From Larkinella humicola (GTDB taxonomy: Bacteria > Bacteroidota > Bacteroidia > Cytophagales > Spirosomataceae), in contig NZ_VTWS01000002.1 in NCBI RefSeq assembly GCF_008727875.1, forward strand, positions 496,001 to 560,000: 64,000 nucleotides of DNA, given 5' to 3'. How positions within the stretch are numbered: the stretch's first letter is position 1; the number at the start of each line of letters is the position of its first letter. Both the position numbers and the translations under genes were made by a program. The notes beneath the pieces are model-generated. The model was not told where the DNA came from, searched no databases, and saw nothing but the letters and a program-made list of their open reading frames with translations. Shown here piece by piece: positions 53,447 through 61,694 of this stretch.

Positions 53447-54925
53447 CTACGTCGTCAGCTTCCAGCCATCACGGTATTGCCGTGAAACAAACTGGTTGGC
53501 ATCGTCGAAGTTGGTAATTTTCATGTTCTTGCCATCCCACATCAGGCGTTGGCGACCGGGGTAGTTGAAGCCCTTGCCGTCGGCTTTCGGTGTCCGGAGC
53601 ATGTAGCTGCGAATGGCCAGGTTACCCATCAGAACGGATTCGGTCAGCGGTCCGGAGAAATCGAACGAAGACGTCAACGCTTTGTGTTCCTTGCTGTTAA
53701 AACCGGCCTTGCAGGCTTCGGTCCACAGGATCTGGTGACCGTTTTCGGGCCAAGGTTTTCCGTCTACCGGTTTGGGCTTCGGAGCGGCTTCCATTTTCTG
53801 TCCGTCTTTGGTATACAGTTTCGGGTCATCGCCGTACATGCCGCAGGCAATCAGACCTTTGTCGCCCACCATGAACATCCCGTTTTCGCCCCCTTCCGGA
53901 TAGGCTTCACCGGCGGGCAAAAAGTCGGGGCGGAACGGACGAATACCGCCATCGGCCCAGATCAGTTTCACATCGGATTTATTTTTAGCCGACGCCGGGA
54001 ATTTCAGCTCTACGTGCGACGCTGGCGGACAGCCTTCGGGGTTGTATTCCGGCGTCCAGTCTTTCAGAAATACCGAGCTGATGCTGGTTTCCACTTCGGT
54101 AGGGTAGCCCAGTCCCAGAACGCGGAACGGAATATCCATGATGTGGCAACCGATGTCGCCGAGTGCGCCCGCACCGAAGTTCCACCAGCCGCGCCATTTG
54201 AACGGGTGGTAAGCCGGTGTGTAGCCCACTTTCTGGGCCGGTCCCAGCCACAGATCCCAGTCCAGATCGACCGGCGTATTTTCGGCTGCCTGCGGTACCG
54301 GAATGCCCTGCGGCCACACGGGGCGGTTGGTCCAGATCTGAATCGTGTGTACTTTTCCGATTAGACCTTTGTCAAACCAGTCTACCATCTGCTTTTGCTG
54401 CGGGTTCGACGACCCCTGGTTTCCCATCTGCGTCACCACCTTGTATTTACGGGCGGCTTCGGTCAGCATCCGGGCTTCGTAAATGTTGTGCGTCAACGGT
54501 TTTTGTACGTAAACGTGCTTGCCCCGCTGCATGGCGGCCATCGCCACAACGGCGTGTGTATGGTCGGCGGTCGAAACCGTAACGGCATCAATGTTCTTTC
54601 CTTCTTTCTCGAGCATTTCACGGAAGTCCTTGTAACGCTTGGCGTTGGCGTGCTTCGTAAAATTTTCTTTCACACGGGGAAGCCCCCAGTCCACATCACA
54701 CAGGGCCACGACGTTGTTGGCTCCGTTGTTGAACGAGTTGTTGATGTCACTGGACCCTTTCCCACCAAAGCCGACAGCGGCCAGGTTAAGTTTATCGCTG
54801 GGCGCGATGAAGCCCGGCCCACCCAGAACGTGGCGCGGCACGATAAAGAAACTACCAGCAGCTAATGCCCCGGCCTGAATGAACTTGCGACGCGATGTCT
54901 GCGACGGTTTTTCAGAAGATTGCAT
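53447..54925 (-). CDS. Gfo/Idh/MocA-family oxidoreductase with Tat signal
   Basis: 492 residues. Twin-Arg signal TSRRKFIQAGALAAGSFFIV. NAD-binding Rossmann part (KLNLAAVGFGGKGSSDINNS, VTVSTADHTHAVVAMAAMQR, HVYVQKPLTHNIYEARML) with the conserved Lys in the QKPL motif. C-terminal domain GWWNFGAGALGDIGCHIMD. Exported members of this family occur in many Bacteroidota and act on unknown sugars or glycans. A terminator follows. Confidence 0.93.
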   Translation of the reverse strand: MQSSEKPSQTSRRKFIQAGALAAGSFFIVPRHVLGGPGFIAPSDKLNLAAVGFGGKGSSDINNSFNNGANNVVALCDVDWGLPRVKENFTKHANAKRYKDFREMLEKEGKNIDAVTVSTADHTHAVVAMAAMQRGKHVYVQKPLTHNIYEARMLTEAARKYKVVTQMGNQGSSNPQQKQMVDWFDKGLIGKVHTIQIWTNRPVWPQGIPVPQAAENTPVDLDWDLWLGPAQKVGYTPAYHPFKWRGWWNFGAGALGDIGCHIMDIPFRVLGLGYPTEVETSISSVFLKDWTPEYNPEGCPPASHVELKFPASAKNKSDVKLIWADGGIRPFRPDFLPAGEAYPEGGENGMFMVGDKGLIACGMYGDDPKLYTKDGQKMEAAPKPKPVDGKPWPENGHQILWTEACKAGFNSKEHKALTSSFDFSGPLTESVLMGNLAIRSYMLRTPKADGKGFNYPGRQRLMWDGKNMKITNFDDANQFVSRQYRDGWKLTT

Positions 54926-55198
54926 AAATCAGATAAGGACTATAGGTAAATCAATACAAATAAAGCTCAAAGTAGGGAAGATATACCAATCGGGGCGAAA
55001 AAATGGTTAAAGAAAATGAGATGGTTTTAATGGTTAAGGATGGTTGGAGGGTAAAGAATGGTCGAATAGCTGGTGGAGCCCATCTTTCAACTATCCTACA
55101 GCCATTTAACCATCCAACCCTCATCAACCATCCAACCATCCACGTTCCGTAGTTAAAATTTTTCCGGGATCGCCTGGCCATTCCTTCGGGTGGTTCGT
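54926..55198. other. Intergenic region with GGTTAA/AACCATCC repeats
   Basis: Between the divergent oxidoreductase and DUF721 genes. It contains many copies of ATGGTT and its complement AACCAT, in an imperfect inverted layout centred near 55090: GGATGGTTGG at 55038-55047 faces CCAACCATCC at 55132-55141. Same vocabulary as 37901-37975. No gene. Confidence 0.5.
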
Positions 55199-55206
55199 TA
55201 CCTTTG
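55199..55206 (+). promoter_or_regulatory. Putative -7 element for DUF721 gene
   Basis: TACCTTTG, 20 nt before the ATG at 55226. A good octamer match; -33 not evident. Confidence 0.45.
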
Positions 55207-55225
55207 TATTAAGACACCGTTTCGT

Positions 55226-55552
55226 ATGGCCCAATACTATCGCTTTGACAAAGACAATGCTTCCCGGCGTGCCGGAACGGTTGCCCTGAAGGATGCGATC
55301 GGGCAGATGCTGAAATCGTATCAACTGCAAACCCGCTTCAACGAAACGTACCTGGAAGCTTTTTGGGAGAAGATGATGGGCAAAGCAATCGCTTCCCGCA
55401 CCAACCGGCTTTACGTTAAAGACCGCAAGCTCCACATCGAAATCAACTCTGCTCCGCTTCGCAGCGAATTGGTCATTGCCAAACAGAAAATGATTCAGCT
55501 CATCAACCGCGAAATGGGTGCCGATGTACTGGAAGATGTCATTTTTATCTGA
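55226..55552 (+). CDS. DUF721 (DciA-like) protein
   Basis: 108 residues from ATG 55226 (MAQYYRFDKDNASRR); a longer upstream frame reads into the promoter. Features: GTVALKDAIGQMLKSYQLQ, WEKMMGKAIASRTNRLYVK, LHIEINSAPLRSELVIAKQ. DUF721 in its DciA form loads the replicative helicase in bacteria without DnaC; Bacteroidota versions are short. DNA or RNA contact is likely through basic residues. Its 3' end overlaps the convergent GT87 gene by 58 nt. Confidence 0.85.
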   Translation: MAQYYRFDKDNASRRAGTVALKDAIGQMLKSYQLQTRFNETYLEAFWEKMMGKAIASRTNRLYVKDRKLHIEINSAPLRSELVIAKQKMIQLINREMGADVLEDVIFI

Positions 55553-56682
55553 TCGTCAGCCGGTTGCGTCCACAATCCCCACTGCAATTTTCCCCAGACC
55601 AGAACACCTCCGACGGCTTTGATCCGATACGGCACGAAAAACTCGCTCCGAATAAACCGGGGAAACAGGTCCGTCGGCGACAGCGAGGTAAACACAAGTA
55701 CCGTTAGCAACAGAACCCAGTCAAGCCGGGTGGGCGAATCGAGCGTCAGCCACCAGAGTGCTACCCCGGTTACGGCCAGAACGTAGGTAGGCGACTCGGC
55801 CATTTTGTTAAAAAGAATGATAAACAGCAGAAAGTAGGCAATCATCCGGCGCTGAAACAACCCATTGCTCCACAGCCGGAAACGCAGGAATGGCAGCAGA
55901 AAGAGGACGATGCCAACGGTTTCTACCACCCGCAGATTGGCATCGGTTTTCGCCATCCCAAACCAGACTTCCAGAATCCCCATCACCGAAACCAGTCGCC
56001 CTAAGGTGCTAACCATCACCACCTTGAACCATTCCTGATACTCGTTCAACAGGCTACTGAACGGGATGAGGGTGATTGGGGCAAGAGCGAATACAACCGT
56101 CCAGACCGACATTGCCAGCAGAAACTGCGGTTTTTTAGGATAAAAAATAAAAAACAGGGCGGCCGTAATTCCATAGAATTTTATGAAACCGCATAGCACG
56201 AAACAAAAAGCTGCCTGCCAGACCCGCTCATTGCGCAACTGGTATAGTCCCAGCAGAATGGCTCCAACGATGAGGTTATTGCTCTGCATGTTTTGAGCCG
56301 TCACCAGGGCTTCCGGAAGGATGATCAGCAAAGCCATCCAGCGCTTGCGGGCGGCATCTTCTTCGCCATCCAGGTACAACCAGACACCCAGGGCCAGCAC
56401 GGCGGAATTGATCAGATTCCAGAAGAACACCCCAAGGCCGGTCGGTGCATAATAAAACGGCCCCATCAACCACGCAAACGTCGGACTATACTTGTAATTG
56501 TCGTCGTACAGATCAGGATACAAGCCGTAAATGCTCTGGTTGAGCAACAGATTCTGAAACGGCTTCGAAAACATCAGGTAGTTGTTGAAGCTACCCATCA
56601 GGTATTTTTGAAAACCGGCTCCCGTCAGAATGATGATGAACAGGGTCACCAGTCGCGGCAAGGTCAACCAGCGCAAACTCAT
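55495..56682 (-). CDS. GT87-like (DUF2029) membrane glycosyltransferase
   Basis: 395 residues from ATG 56682 (MSLRWLTLPRLV), which overlaps the preceding stop by 4 nt. About ten membrane segments. YDDNYKYSPTFAWLMGPFYY and IIFPE-like IILPEALVTAQNMQSNNLIV fit the GT87/GT-C polyprenol-mannose family with its acidic loop. It probably adds a sugar from a polyprenyl-phosphate donor outside the inner membrane. Last of a three-gene operon. Confidence 0.85.
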   Translation of the reverse strand: MSLRWLTLPRLVTLFIIILTGAGFQKYLMGSFNNYLMFSKPFQNLLLNQSIYGLYPDLYDDNYKYSPTFAWLMGPFYYAPTGLGVFFWNLINSAVLALGVWLYLDGEEDAARKRWMALLIILPEALVTAQNMQSNNLIVGAILLGLYQLRNERVWQAAFCFVLCGFIKFYGITAALFFIFYPKKPQFLLAMSVWTVVFALAPITLIPFSSLLNEYQEWFKVVMVSTLGRLVSVMGILEVWFGMAKTDANLRVVETVGIVLFLLPFLRFRLWSNGLFQRRMIAYFLLFIILFNKMAESPTYVLAVTGVALWWLTLDSPTRLDWVLLLTVLVFTSLSPTDLFPRFIRSEFFVPYRIKAVGGVLVWGKLQWGLWTQPADDQIKMTSSSTSAPISRLMS

Positions 56683-57464
56683 GCTTTTAACGTGTGTTGA
56701 AAAGTTTCCGAAAATTCCTGCATGGTCTGGAAGGTGCCGTGCGGCCCCAGGTAGCGCAACAAGGTCTCGACCCGGTCGAGCAATCGCTGGTTCGAATACC
56801 GACGGACGTACGCGGGAATTTTGGCATACGCAGACAAATCCGTGAATTCCCAGGGATGCACATACAGATTCAGGAAACCATCTGCTCTCAACGTATGCAG
56901 GCACAGGTTTTTGTAAATGGCAAACGGAAAATTCTTCAGACTCAGCCAGAACAGCGGCAACCGCAGCCGGGGCGTTACCGATGCGGGAATGTGCAGAATA
57001 GTGCCGCTCAGAAACGGTTTCCGGGGCGCCTTCAGATGGTTGTACCGCCCCGGCAGAAACGTCGGGTGCAACGACGAATTGTAGCGATAACCGGCCTCAC
57101 GCAAATCTGCTTCATCGACCGCGCCCATCCGCGCCCGCCGAAAACCCACGACGGGCTTTCCGGTGATCGATTCCAGCATCCGGCGCGATTTCAGCAAATC
57201 GGCGGGTTCGAATGTCGTGTGGTAAAAACCGTGTGATGCGATTTCATGCGTGGCCGACAGCTTCCGGATCAGGTCCGGCTCATGAAAAGCGTAGTTGGCG
57301 GTGGTAAACAAGGTAGCCCGTACGGGCAGAATTGCCAGCCGATCGGTCAACAACCGAAGCCCTCGTGTCGAAACGGCAAGCTGTTCATTGATGGACAGGG
57401 AATGGCCGTATTCCAGAGCCGTATCGAATTCTTCCACATCGACCGTGAACATAATCTGACGCAT
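56679..57464 (-). CDS. Polysaccharide deacetylase-family protein (DUF3473-like)
   Basis: 261 residues from ATG 57464, which forms a TAATG overlap with the upstream stop (ATG 57476 is an alternative). FTVDVEEFDTALEYG holds the first metal Asp; HEIASHGFYHTTFE the His pair. GFRRARMGAVDEADLREAGY replaces the usual GFRAP. This group deacetylates surface polysaccharides during export. It is co-translated with a GT2 and a GT87 gene. Confidence 0.88.
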   Translation of the reverse strand: MRQIMFTVDVEEFDTALEYGHSLSINEQLAVSTRGLRLLTDRLAILPVRATLFTTANYAFHEPDLIRKLSATHEIASHGFYHTTFEPADLLKSRRMLESITGKPVVGFRRARMGAVDEADLREAGYRYNSSLHPTFLPGRYNHLKAPRKPFLSGTILHIPASVTPRLRLPLFWLSLKNFPFAIYKNLCLHTLRADGFLNLYVHPWEFTDLSAYAKIPAYVRRYSNQRLLDRVETLLRYLGPHGTFQTMQEFSETFQHTLKA

Positions 57465-58432
57465 TAGCGGTTCCATCCCTCCACGCTGACGACTTTATCC
57501 ACGATATTCGATTCCTGAATCAGGTAAGAAGGCCGCTTTTTAACCTCCTGAAAAGCCTTGCCCAGATAGATGCCAATGATTCCCATCATAATAAATTGAA
57601 TCCCGCCGATCAGGACAATCAGCAGAACGATGGTGGTCCAGCCGGAAACCGTGTTGGCCGTAAAATATTTTTCATACAATACTTCCGCCCCAAACAGCAA
57701 GGCAAACAGAAACATGCCGAACCCGAGCACCACCGACAGGTACAGCGGTTTGGTGGTAAACGATGTAATGCCCATCGTAGCCAGGTTAAACATCTTGCGG
57801 AACGAATACTTGCTTTTGCCCGCATAGCGTTCGGCGGCCTGGTATTCGACGCGGCTCTGCCGAAAGCCCATCCAGCTAATCATACCGCGCATGAACAGAT
57901 CGGTTTCTTTAAACTGGTTCAGGCTTTCAACCACTTTGCGGTCAAGCAGCCGGAAATCAGCCGCGCCTTCTTCCAGATTCACGTCAGAAACGGTCCGGAT
58001 AAACCGGTAGAACCAGCGCGACGTTTTTCGTTTCATCAAAGGCAGCGAGGGATCGGGTTTCCGAATGGCACAAACAACATCGTGGCCCTCATGCCATTGC
58101 CCGATCAGGGTAGGAATGAGCTCGGGAGGGTGCTGCAAATCCGCATCGAGGCAAATCACACAGCTACCGGTGGCATGATCGAAACCGGCCCGTAACGCAG
58201 CCTGGTGACCAAAATTCCGGGAAAATGACAGGTAACGAACCGATGGGTAGTGGTGGCTCAACTGCTGCAAAACATAAAGAGTATTGTCGATGCTGCCATC
58301 GTCAACAATGAGGATTTCGAAATCCTCGTAGGGAGCTAACACGCTTTCCAGCCGGCTTACCAAAACAGGCAGGTTTTCTTCTTCGTTATGGGCCGGAACG
58401 ACAACACTGATTTTGCCAGTGTGTGGGTTCAT
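57464..58432 (-). CDS. GT2-family polyprenyl-phosphate sugar transferase (DPM1/ArnC-like)
   Basis: 322 residues from ATG 58432 (MNPHTGKISVVVPAHNEEEN); ATG 58447 is possible. GT-A domain with LIVDDGSIDNTL and CLDADLQHPPE (DxD), SFSRNFGHQAALRAGFDHAT, then RAKYSFRK-like GKSKYSFRKMFNLA. Two C-terminal membrane helices. It loads a sugar onto a polyprenyl phosphate. The downstream GT87 could use that donor. Confidence 0.93.
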   Translation of the reverse strand: MNPHTGKISVVVPAHNEEENLPVLVSRLESVLAPYEDFEILIVDDGSIDNTLYVLQQLSHHYPSVRYLSFSRNFGHQAALRAGFDHATGSCVICLDADLQHPPELIPTLIGQWHEGHDVVCAIRKPDPSLPLMKRKTSRWFYRFIRTVSDVNLEEGAADFRLLDRKVVESLNQFKETDLFMRGMISWMGFRQSRVEYQAAERYAGKSKYSFRKMFNLATMGITSFTTKPLYLSVVLGFGMFLFALLFGAEVLYEKYFTANTVSGWTTIVLLIVLIGGIQFIMMGIIGIYLGKAFQEVKKRPSYLIQESNIVDKVVSVEGWNR

Positions 58433-58447
58433 AAATACATTCGGCAT

Positions 58448-58768
58448 CTTATCTTTGTGACCTTTGCGATGGTAGTCTTTTCAGTAGAGATGGTAGCCTA
58501 TTCGGTAGAATAGTATAGAAACAATATTAAATATTTTTGTAACCAGTTCCAGTAAGTAGTTCTACTCACATCACTCATAAATATTTAACTATCACGCTAT
58601 CAAGCCCTTAGCAGGGATTAAATTTTTATTAGAAATAAAATGAAAGCCAATAGGTGCTGCGCGTTTTTGAGTAACCTATGGCTTAAAAGCAAGACTTACC
58701 CATTGGTTCGTTCGGCAGCAAACCGGCTTAATTTTCACAATACCTTTTTTAATTAAACAGCAGCCCAT
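58448..58768. other. AT-rich intergenic region with one hairpin
   Basis: 321 nt without a gene. One stem stands out: AAGCCAATAGGT (58644-58655) with ACCTATGGCTT (58674-58684), 11 pairs with a single bulged A and an 18-nt loop. TACCTTTT at 58741 may be the LD-carboxypeptidase -7 element. TATCTTTG at 58448 points away from the GT2 gene. Confidence 0.4.
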
Positions 58769-59674
58769 TTGATACGACCCCCTTTTTTAGAACCCGGCCA
58801 ACGGGTCGGCATACTGGCAATGGCCAGCCGTCTGGAGTATGAAGCACTTGAACCGGCCTTCCACACGCTGCGCGATCAGTGGCAGTTGGAGGTGGTAGAA
58901 GGCGAATCGCTCCGAAGCAGTTATTTTCAGTTTGCGGGTGACGACGCCCTGCGCACCCGCGACCTGCAACGAATGCTCGACGATCCCAGCATCCGGGCGA
59001 TTTTTTCCGCCCGCGGGGGCTACGGCAGCTACCGCATCCTGGACCGCCTTGACTTCACGCAGTTTCTGAAAAATCCGAAATGGATCATTGGTTTCAGTGA
59101 TATTACGGTTGTACACTGCCACCTGCACCGGATGGGAGTGCAGAGTTTGCACGCCATCATGCCCAAGCTATTTGGCAGTGAAGGCGTTGCGGATTCCATC
59201 GAAACGCTGCGGCAATGCCTTTTTGGGGAATCTCCCACGCCCTATACCAGCCCGTCGCACCGTCTCAGCCGCCCCGGAACGGCCACAGGTCCACTCGTGG
59301 GCGGCAACCTGACGATGCTCATGCACATTCTGGGGACCCCATCCGACGTTGATCTAAGCGGCAAACTTCTGTTCATCGAAGACATTGACGAGACGCTTTT
59401 CTCCACCGACCGCATGATGATTCAGCTCCGGCGCTCCGGCCGGCTGGCGGATCTGGCCGGATTGCTGGTGGGGCAGTTTACGGACATGCGCATCAATGAG
59501 TCGTCCCCTTTTGGCAAAACCGCCAACGAAATCATCGCCGAGCAGGTGGCCGGGTATAACTACCCCGTTTGCTTCGATTTCCCGGTCGGCCATGTCGCCC
59601 GCAATCTGGCACTGCCAATTGGAAAAACCGCCGAGCTGGTGGTGAAGGAAGAAGGAGGACGATTACGGTTTTAA
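58769..59674 (+). CDS. LD-carboxypeptidase (peptidase S66)
   Basis: 301 residues from a TTG start (MIRPPFLEPGQRVGILAMAS); no ATG is near. Nucleophile in FSARGGYGSYRILDRLDF region and IGFSDITVVHCHLHRMG; GPLVGGNLTMLMHILGTP and the late Glu-His pair FIEDIDETLFSTDRM, FPVGHVARNLALPIG. S66 enzymes cut the L-Lys/Dap-D-Ala bond of muropeptides in the cytosol for recycling. Full length. No signal peptide. Confidence 0.93.
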   Translation: MIRPPFLEPGQRVGILAMASRLEYEALEPAFHTLRDQWQLEVVEGESLRSSYFQFAGDDALRTRDLQRMLDDPSIRAIFSARGGYGSYRILDRLDFTQFLKNPKWIIGFSDITVVHCHLHRMGVQSLHAIMPKLFGSEGVADSIETLRQCLFGESPTPYTSPSHRLSRPGTATGPLVGGNLTMLMHILGTPSDVDLSGKLLFIEDIDETLFSTDRMMIQLRRSGRLADLAGLLVGQFTDMRINESSPFGKTANEIIAEQVAGYNYPVCFDFPVGHVARNLALPIGKTAELVVKEEGGRLRF

Positions 59675-59684
59675 GGGGAATAAT

Positions 59685-59718
59685 AAATGCAAAATGATTA
59701 ATTTTAAATGTAAAAGTG
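59685..59718 (+). repeat. Left imperfect terminal repeat flanking the four-helix-bundle gene
   Basis: AAATGCAAAATGATTAA to AAAAGTG. The reverse complement of 60151-60177 reads AAATGTAAAATGATGAA to AAAAGTG, the same apart from a 6-nt gap and few changes. These repeats bracket the broken gene 59774-60147. Confidence 0.5.
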
Positions 59719-59773
59719 ACTGGTAAGAGAGAGCGTCGTCTAATGGTTCATGAATACTACATGGAAATGGCCA

Positions 59774-60147
59774 ATGACGAATGATAAAATAGGTGAACGA
59801 AAGACGCGGCAGTATGATCTCGAAGAGCGGCTTATTGATATTGCCGTACTAACCGAATCCCCCCCACAAAAGCAGGGAGTCATCTGGGCGGCCAACTTAT
59901 TCGTTCGGGTACTGCGCCAGCCTTACATTATGGTGAAGCCCAGGGCGCGGAGTCTCGAAAGGATTTTATTCACAAAATGAAGGGTGCCCTGAAAGAGCTT
60001 CGGGAGTCGCAGATCAACTTGAAAATCCTCAAAAAAACGCAGCACCTTACTTTTGCCGACGAAAAAACCACCCAGGAATGTCGGGAACTGGTTCAAATCT
60101 TCACGCGCAGCATTGAAACCGCTGAACGCAATCTAGCCCAGAAGTAG
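59774..60147 (+). pseudogene. Frameshifted four-helix-bundle (S23-family) protein gene
   Basis: ATG 59774 opens MTNDKIGERKTRQYDLEERL, then the frame is lost at a run of seven C (59859-59865). In the next frame the family continues: SHLGGQLIRSGTAPALHYGE, SRKDFIHKMKGALKELRES and ending ERNLAQK at TAG 60147. Restoring one C gives about 124 residues, normal for the family. Function of these short helical proteins is unknown. It may be a slipped tract, a dead gene or a sequencing error. Confidence 0.8.
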
Positions 60148-60150
60148 TCC

Positions 60151-60177
60151 CACTTTTATATTCATCATTTTACATTT
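60151..60177 (-). repeat. Right imperfect terminal repeat flanking the four-helix-bundle gene
   Basis: CACTTTTATATTCATC to TACATTT, the partner of 59685-59718 in inverted orientation. More ATTCATT words follow up to the M20 stop at 60203. Confidence 0.5.
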
Positions 60178-60202
60178 TTCATTCTTCATTCTTTTTCCTT
60201 TC

Positions 60203-61546
60203 TCACTTCTTCTTCCCACCCGCCGTTGCGGCTCCTTTCCACTGTTCCATGTAATCGACCGTCAGGTGGCAGAGGGATTTGACGCCCAGGCCAAAACCGC
60301 TTTCATCGATGAAAAAATCCGGCGTGTGGTGCGGGGCGGCATCTTCCAGCTTGCGGCCTTTTGGCATCCCCCCCAGGAAATAGAAGAAACCGGGTACTTT
60401 TTGCTGAAAAAAGGAAAAGTCTTCCGCGCCGGTATCGAGCGGGCGAATGATCACGTTGTCTTTTCCGGCCACGGCTTCCAGCGTCGGCACCATCTGGTCG
60501 GTTAAAGCCGGGTCGTTGTAAGTCACGGGATACATCACGTCGATTTTCACATCGGCTTTGGCTCCGGCACTTTCCGATATGTTGGTGGCAATTTCGTTAA
60601 TCCGGCGATGGATCGTTTTCTGCATATCGGGCGTGAACGACCGAATGGTGCCGATCATGTTCACCTCTTCCGGAATGATGTTTTGCCGAATCCCGCCATG
60701 CACCGCGCCCACCGTCACCACCGCCGGGTATTCCGTGATCGCCAGATTCCGGCTGACGATGGTTTGCAGGCCCATCACGATTTGCGACGAAGTCACAATC
60801 GGATCGACCCCCGACCACGGTGCTGCGCCGTGCGTCTGTTTCCCTTTGACTTTGATGCTGTAAAAATCGACGGCCGCCATCGTAGCCCCCGGGCGGTATT
60901 TGATCGTTCCGACCTCCGTTTGGGAGTTGATGTGCAGGCCAAAAATAGCGTCGACTTTCGGGTTCTCCAGCACCCCTTCTTTCACCATCAACTGCGCCCC
61001 CCCTTCTTCACCAGCCGGTGGCCCTTCTTCGGCAGGTTGAAAAATAAACTTGACGGTTCCTTTCAGGTCGCTTTTAACACTGGCCAGCACTTCTGCCACA
61101 CCCATCATGATGGCAACGTGTGAATCATGACCGCACGCATGCATGACGCCGGTTTTCTGACCATTGAATTCCGTCGTTACGGTCGATTTGAACGGCAGAT
61201 CGCCCCGTTCGGTCACCGGCAAACCGTCCATGTCCGCCCGCAACGCCACGACCGGCCCCGGTTTGCCGCCTTTCAAAATGCCGACGACCCCGGTTTTGGC
61301 CACATTGGTTTTTACCTCGATGCCCAGCGAATGGAGGTGAGCGGCAATCTTGGCGGAGGTTTGCAGTTCGCGATTGCCCAGCTCCGGGTGCTGGTGGATT
61401 TCCCGACGCCAGGTGATCACTTTTTTCTCCAGACCATCGGCCAGTTTATTCATCTGATTCTTCAGGGGCGACTGGGCCGGTAACGTAAACGGTGCCAGTG
61501 CAAGCGAAAAAACCATTGCACCGACTGTTTTTGTAGACATCCTCAT
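60203..61546 (-). CDS. M20-family amidohydrolase (hippurate/N-acyl-amino-acid hydrolase), exported
   Basis: 447 residues. Signal peptide (MVFSLALAPFTLPAQS). Metal sites: MHACGHDSHVAIMMG (His, Asp, His), QPAEEGPPAGEEGGA with the catalytic Glu, IFGLHINSQTEVG, and C-terminal APHHTPDF. The dimerisation domain lies between (about 220-335). It cleaves N-acyl or amide groups from amino acids. Unlike cytosolic AmhX or HipO it has a signal peptide. Ends in a Gly/Lys tail. Confidence 0.93.
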   Translation of the reverse strand: MRMSTKTVGAMVFSLALAPFTLPAQSPLKNQMNKLADGLEKKVITWRREIHQHPELGNRELQTSAKIAAHLHSLGIEVKTNVAKTGVVGILKGGKPGPVVALRADMDGLPVTERGDLPFKSTVTTEFNGQKTGVMHACGHDSHVAIMMGVAEVLASVKSDLKGTVKFIFQPAEEGPPAGEEGGAQLMVKEGVLENPKVDAIFGLHINSQTEVGTIKYRPGATMAAVDFYSIKVKGKQTHGAAPWSGVDPIVTSSQIVMGLQTIVSRNLAITEYPAVVTVGAVHGGIRQNIIPEEVNMIGTIRSFTPDMQKTIHRRINEIATNISESAGAKADVKIDVMYPVTYNDPALTDQMVPTLEAVAGKDNVIIRPLDTGAEDFSFFQQKVPGFFYFLGGMPKGRKLEDAAPHHTPDFFIDESGFGLGVKSLCHLTVDYMEQWKGAATAGGKKK

Positions 61547-61694
61547 ATACTCGTTCTGGTTTATTTCCTGTTTTGCCGAAAATGCAAGCTAGGTTGTTTT
61601 TCGAAGTAATATTTAGAAAAATTTTATCAAAGTAGTATTATGCAATCATTTTTTGAACCAATTTTGCGAATAACCTAAACAAATATACAGATTT

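Noticed and set aside
58448-58455. TATCTTTG octamer beside the GT2 start
   Set aside because: It points away from GT2 and is over 300 nt from the next plus-strand gene, so it is not assigned.
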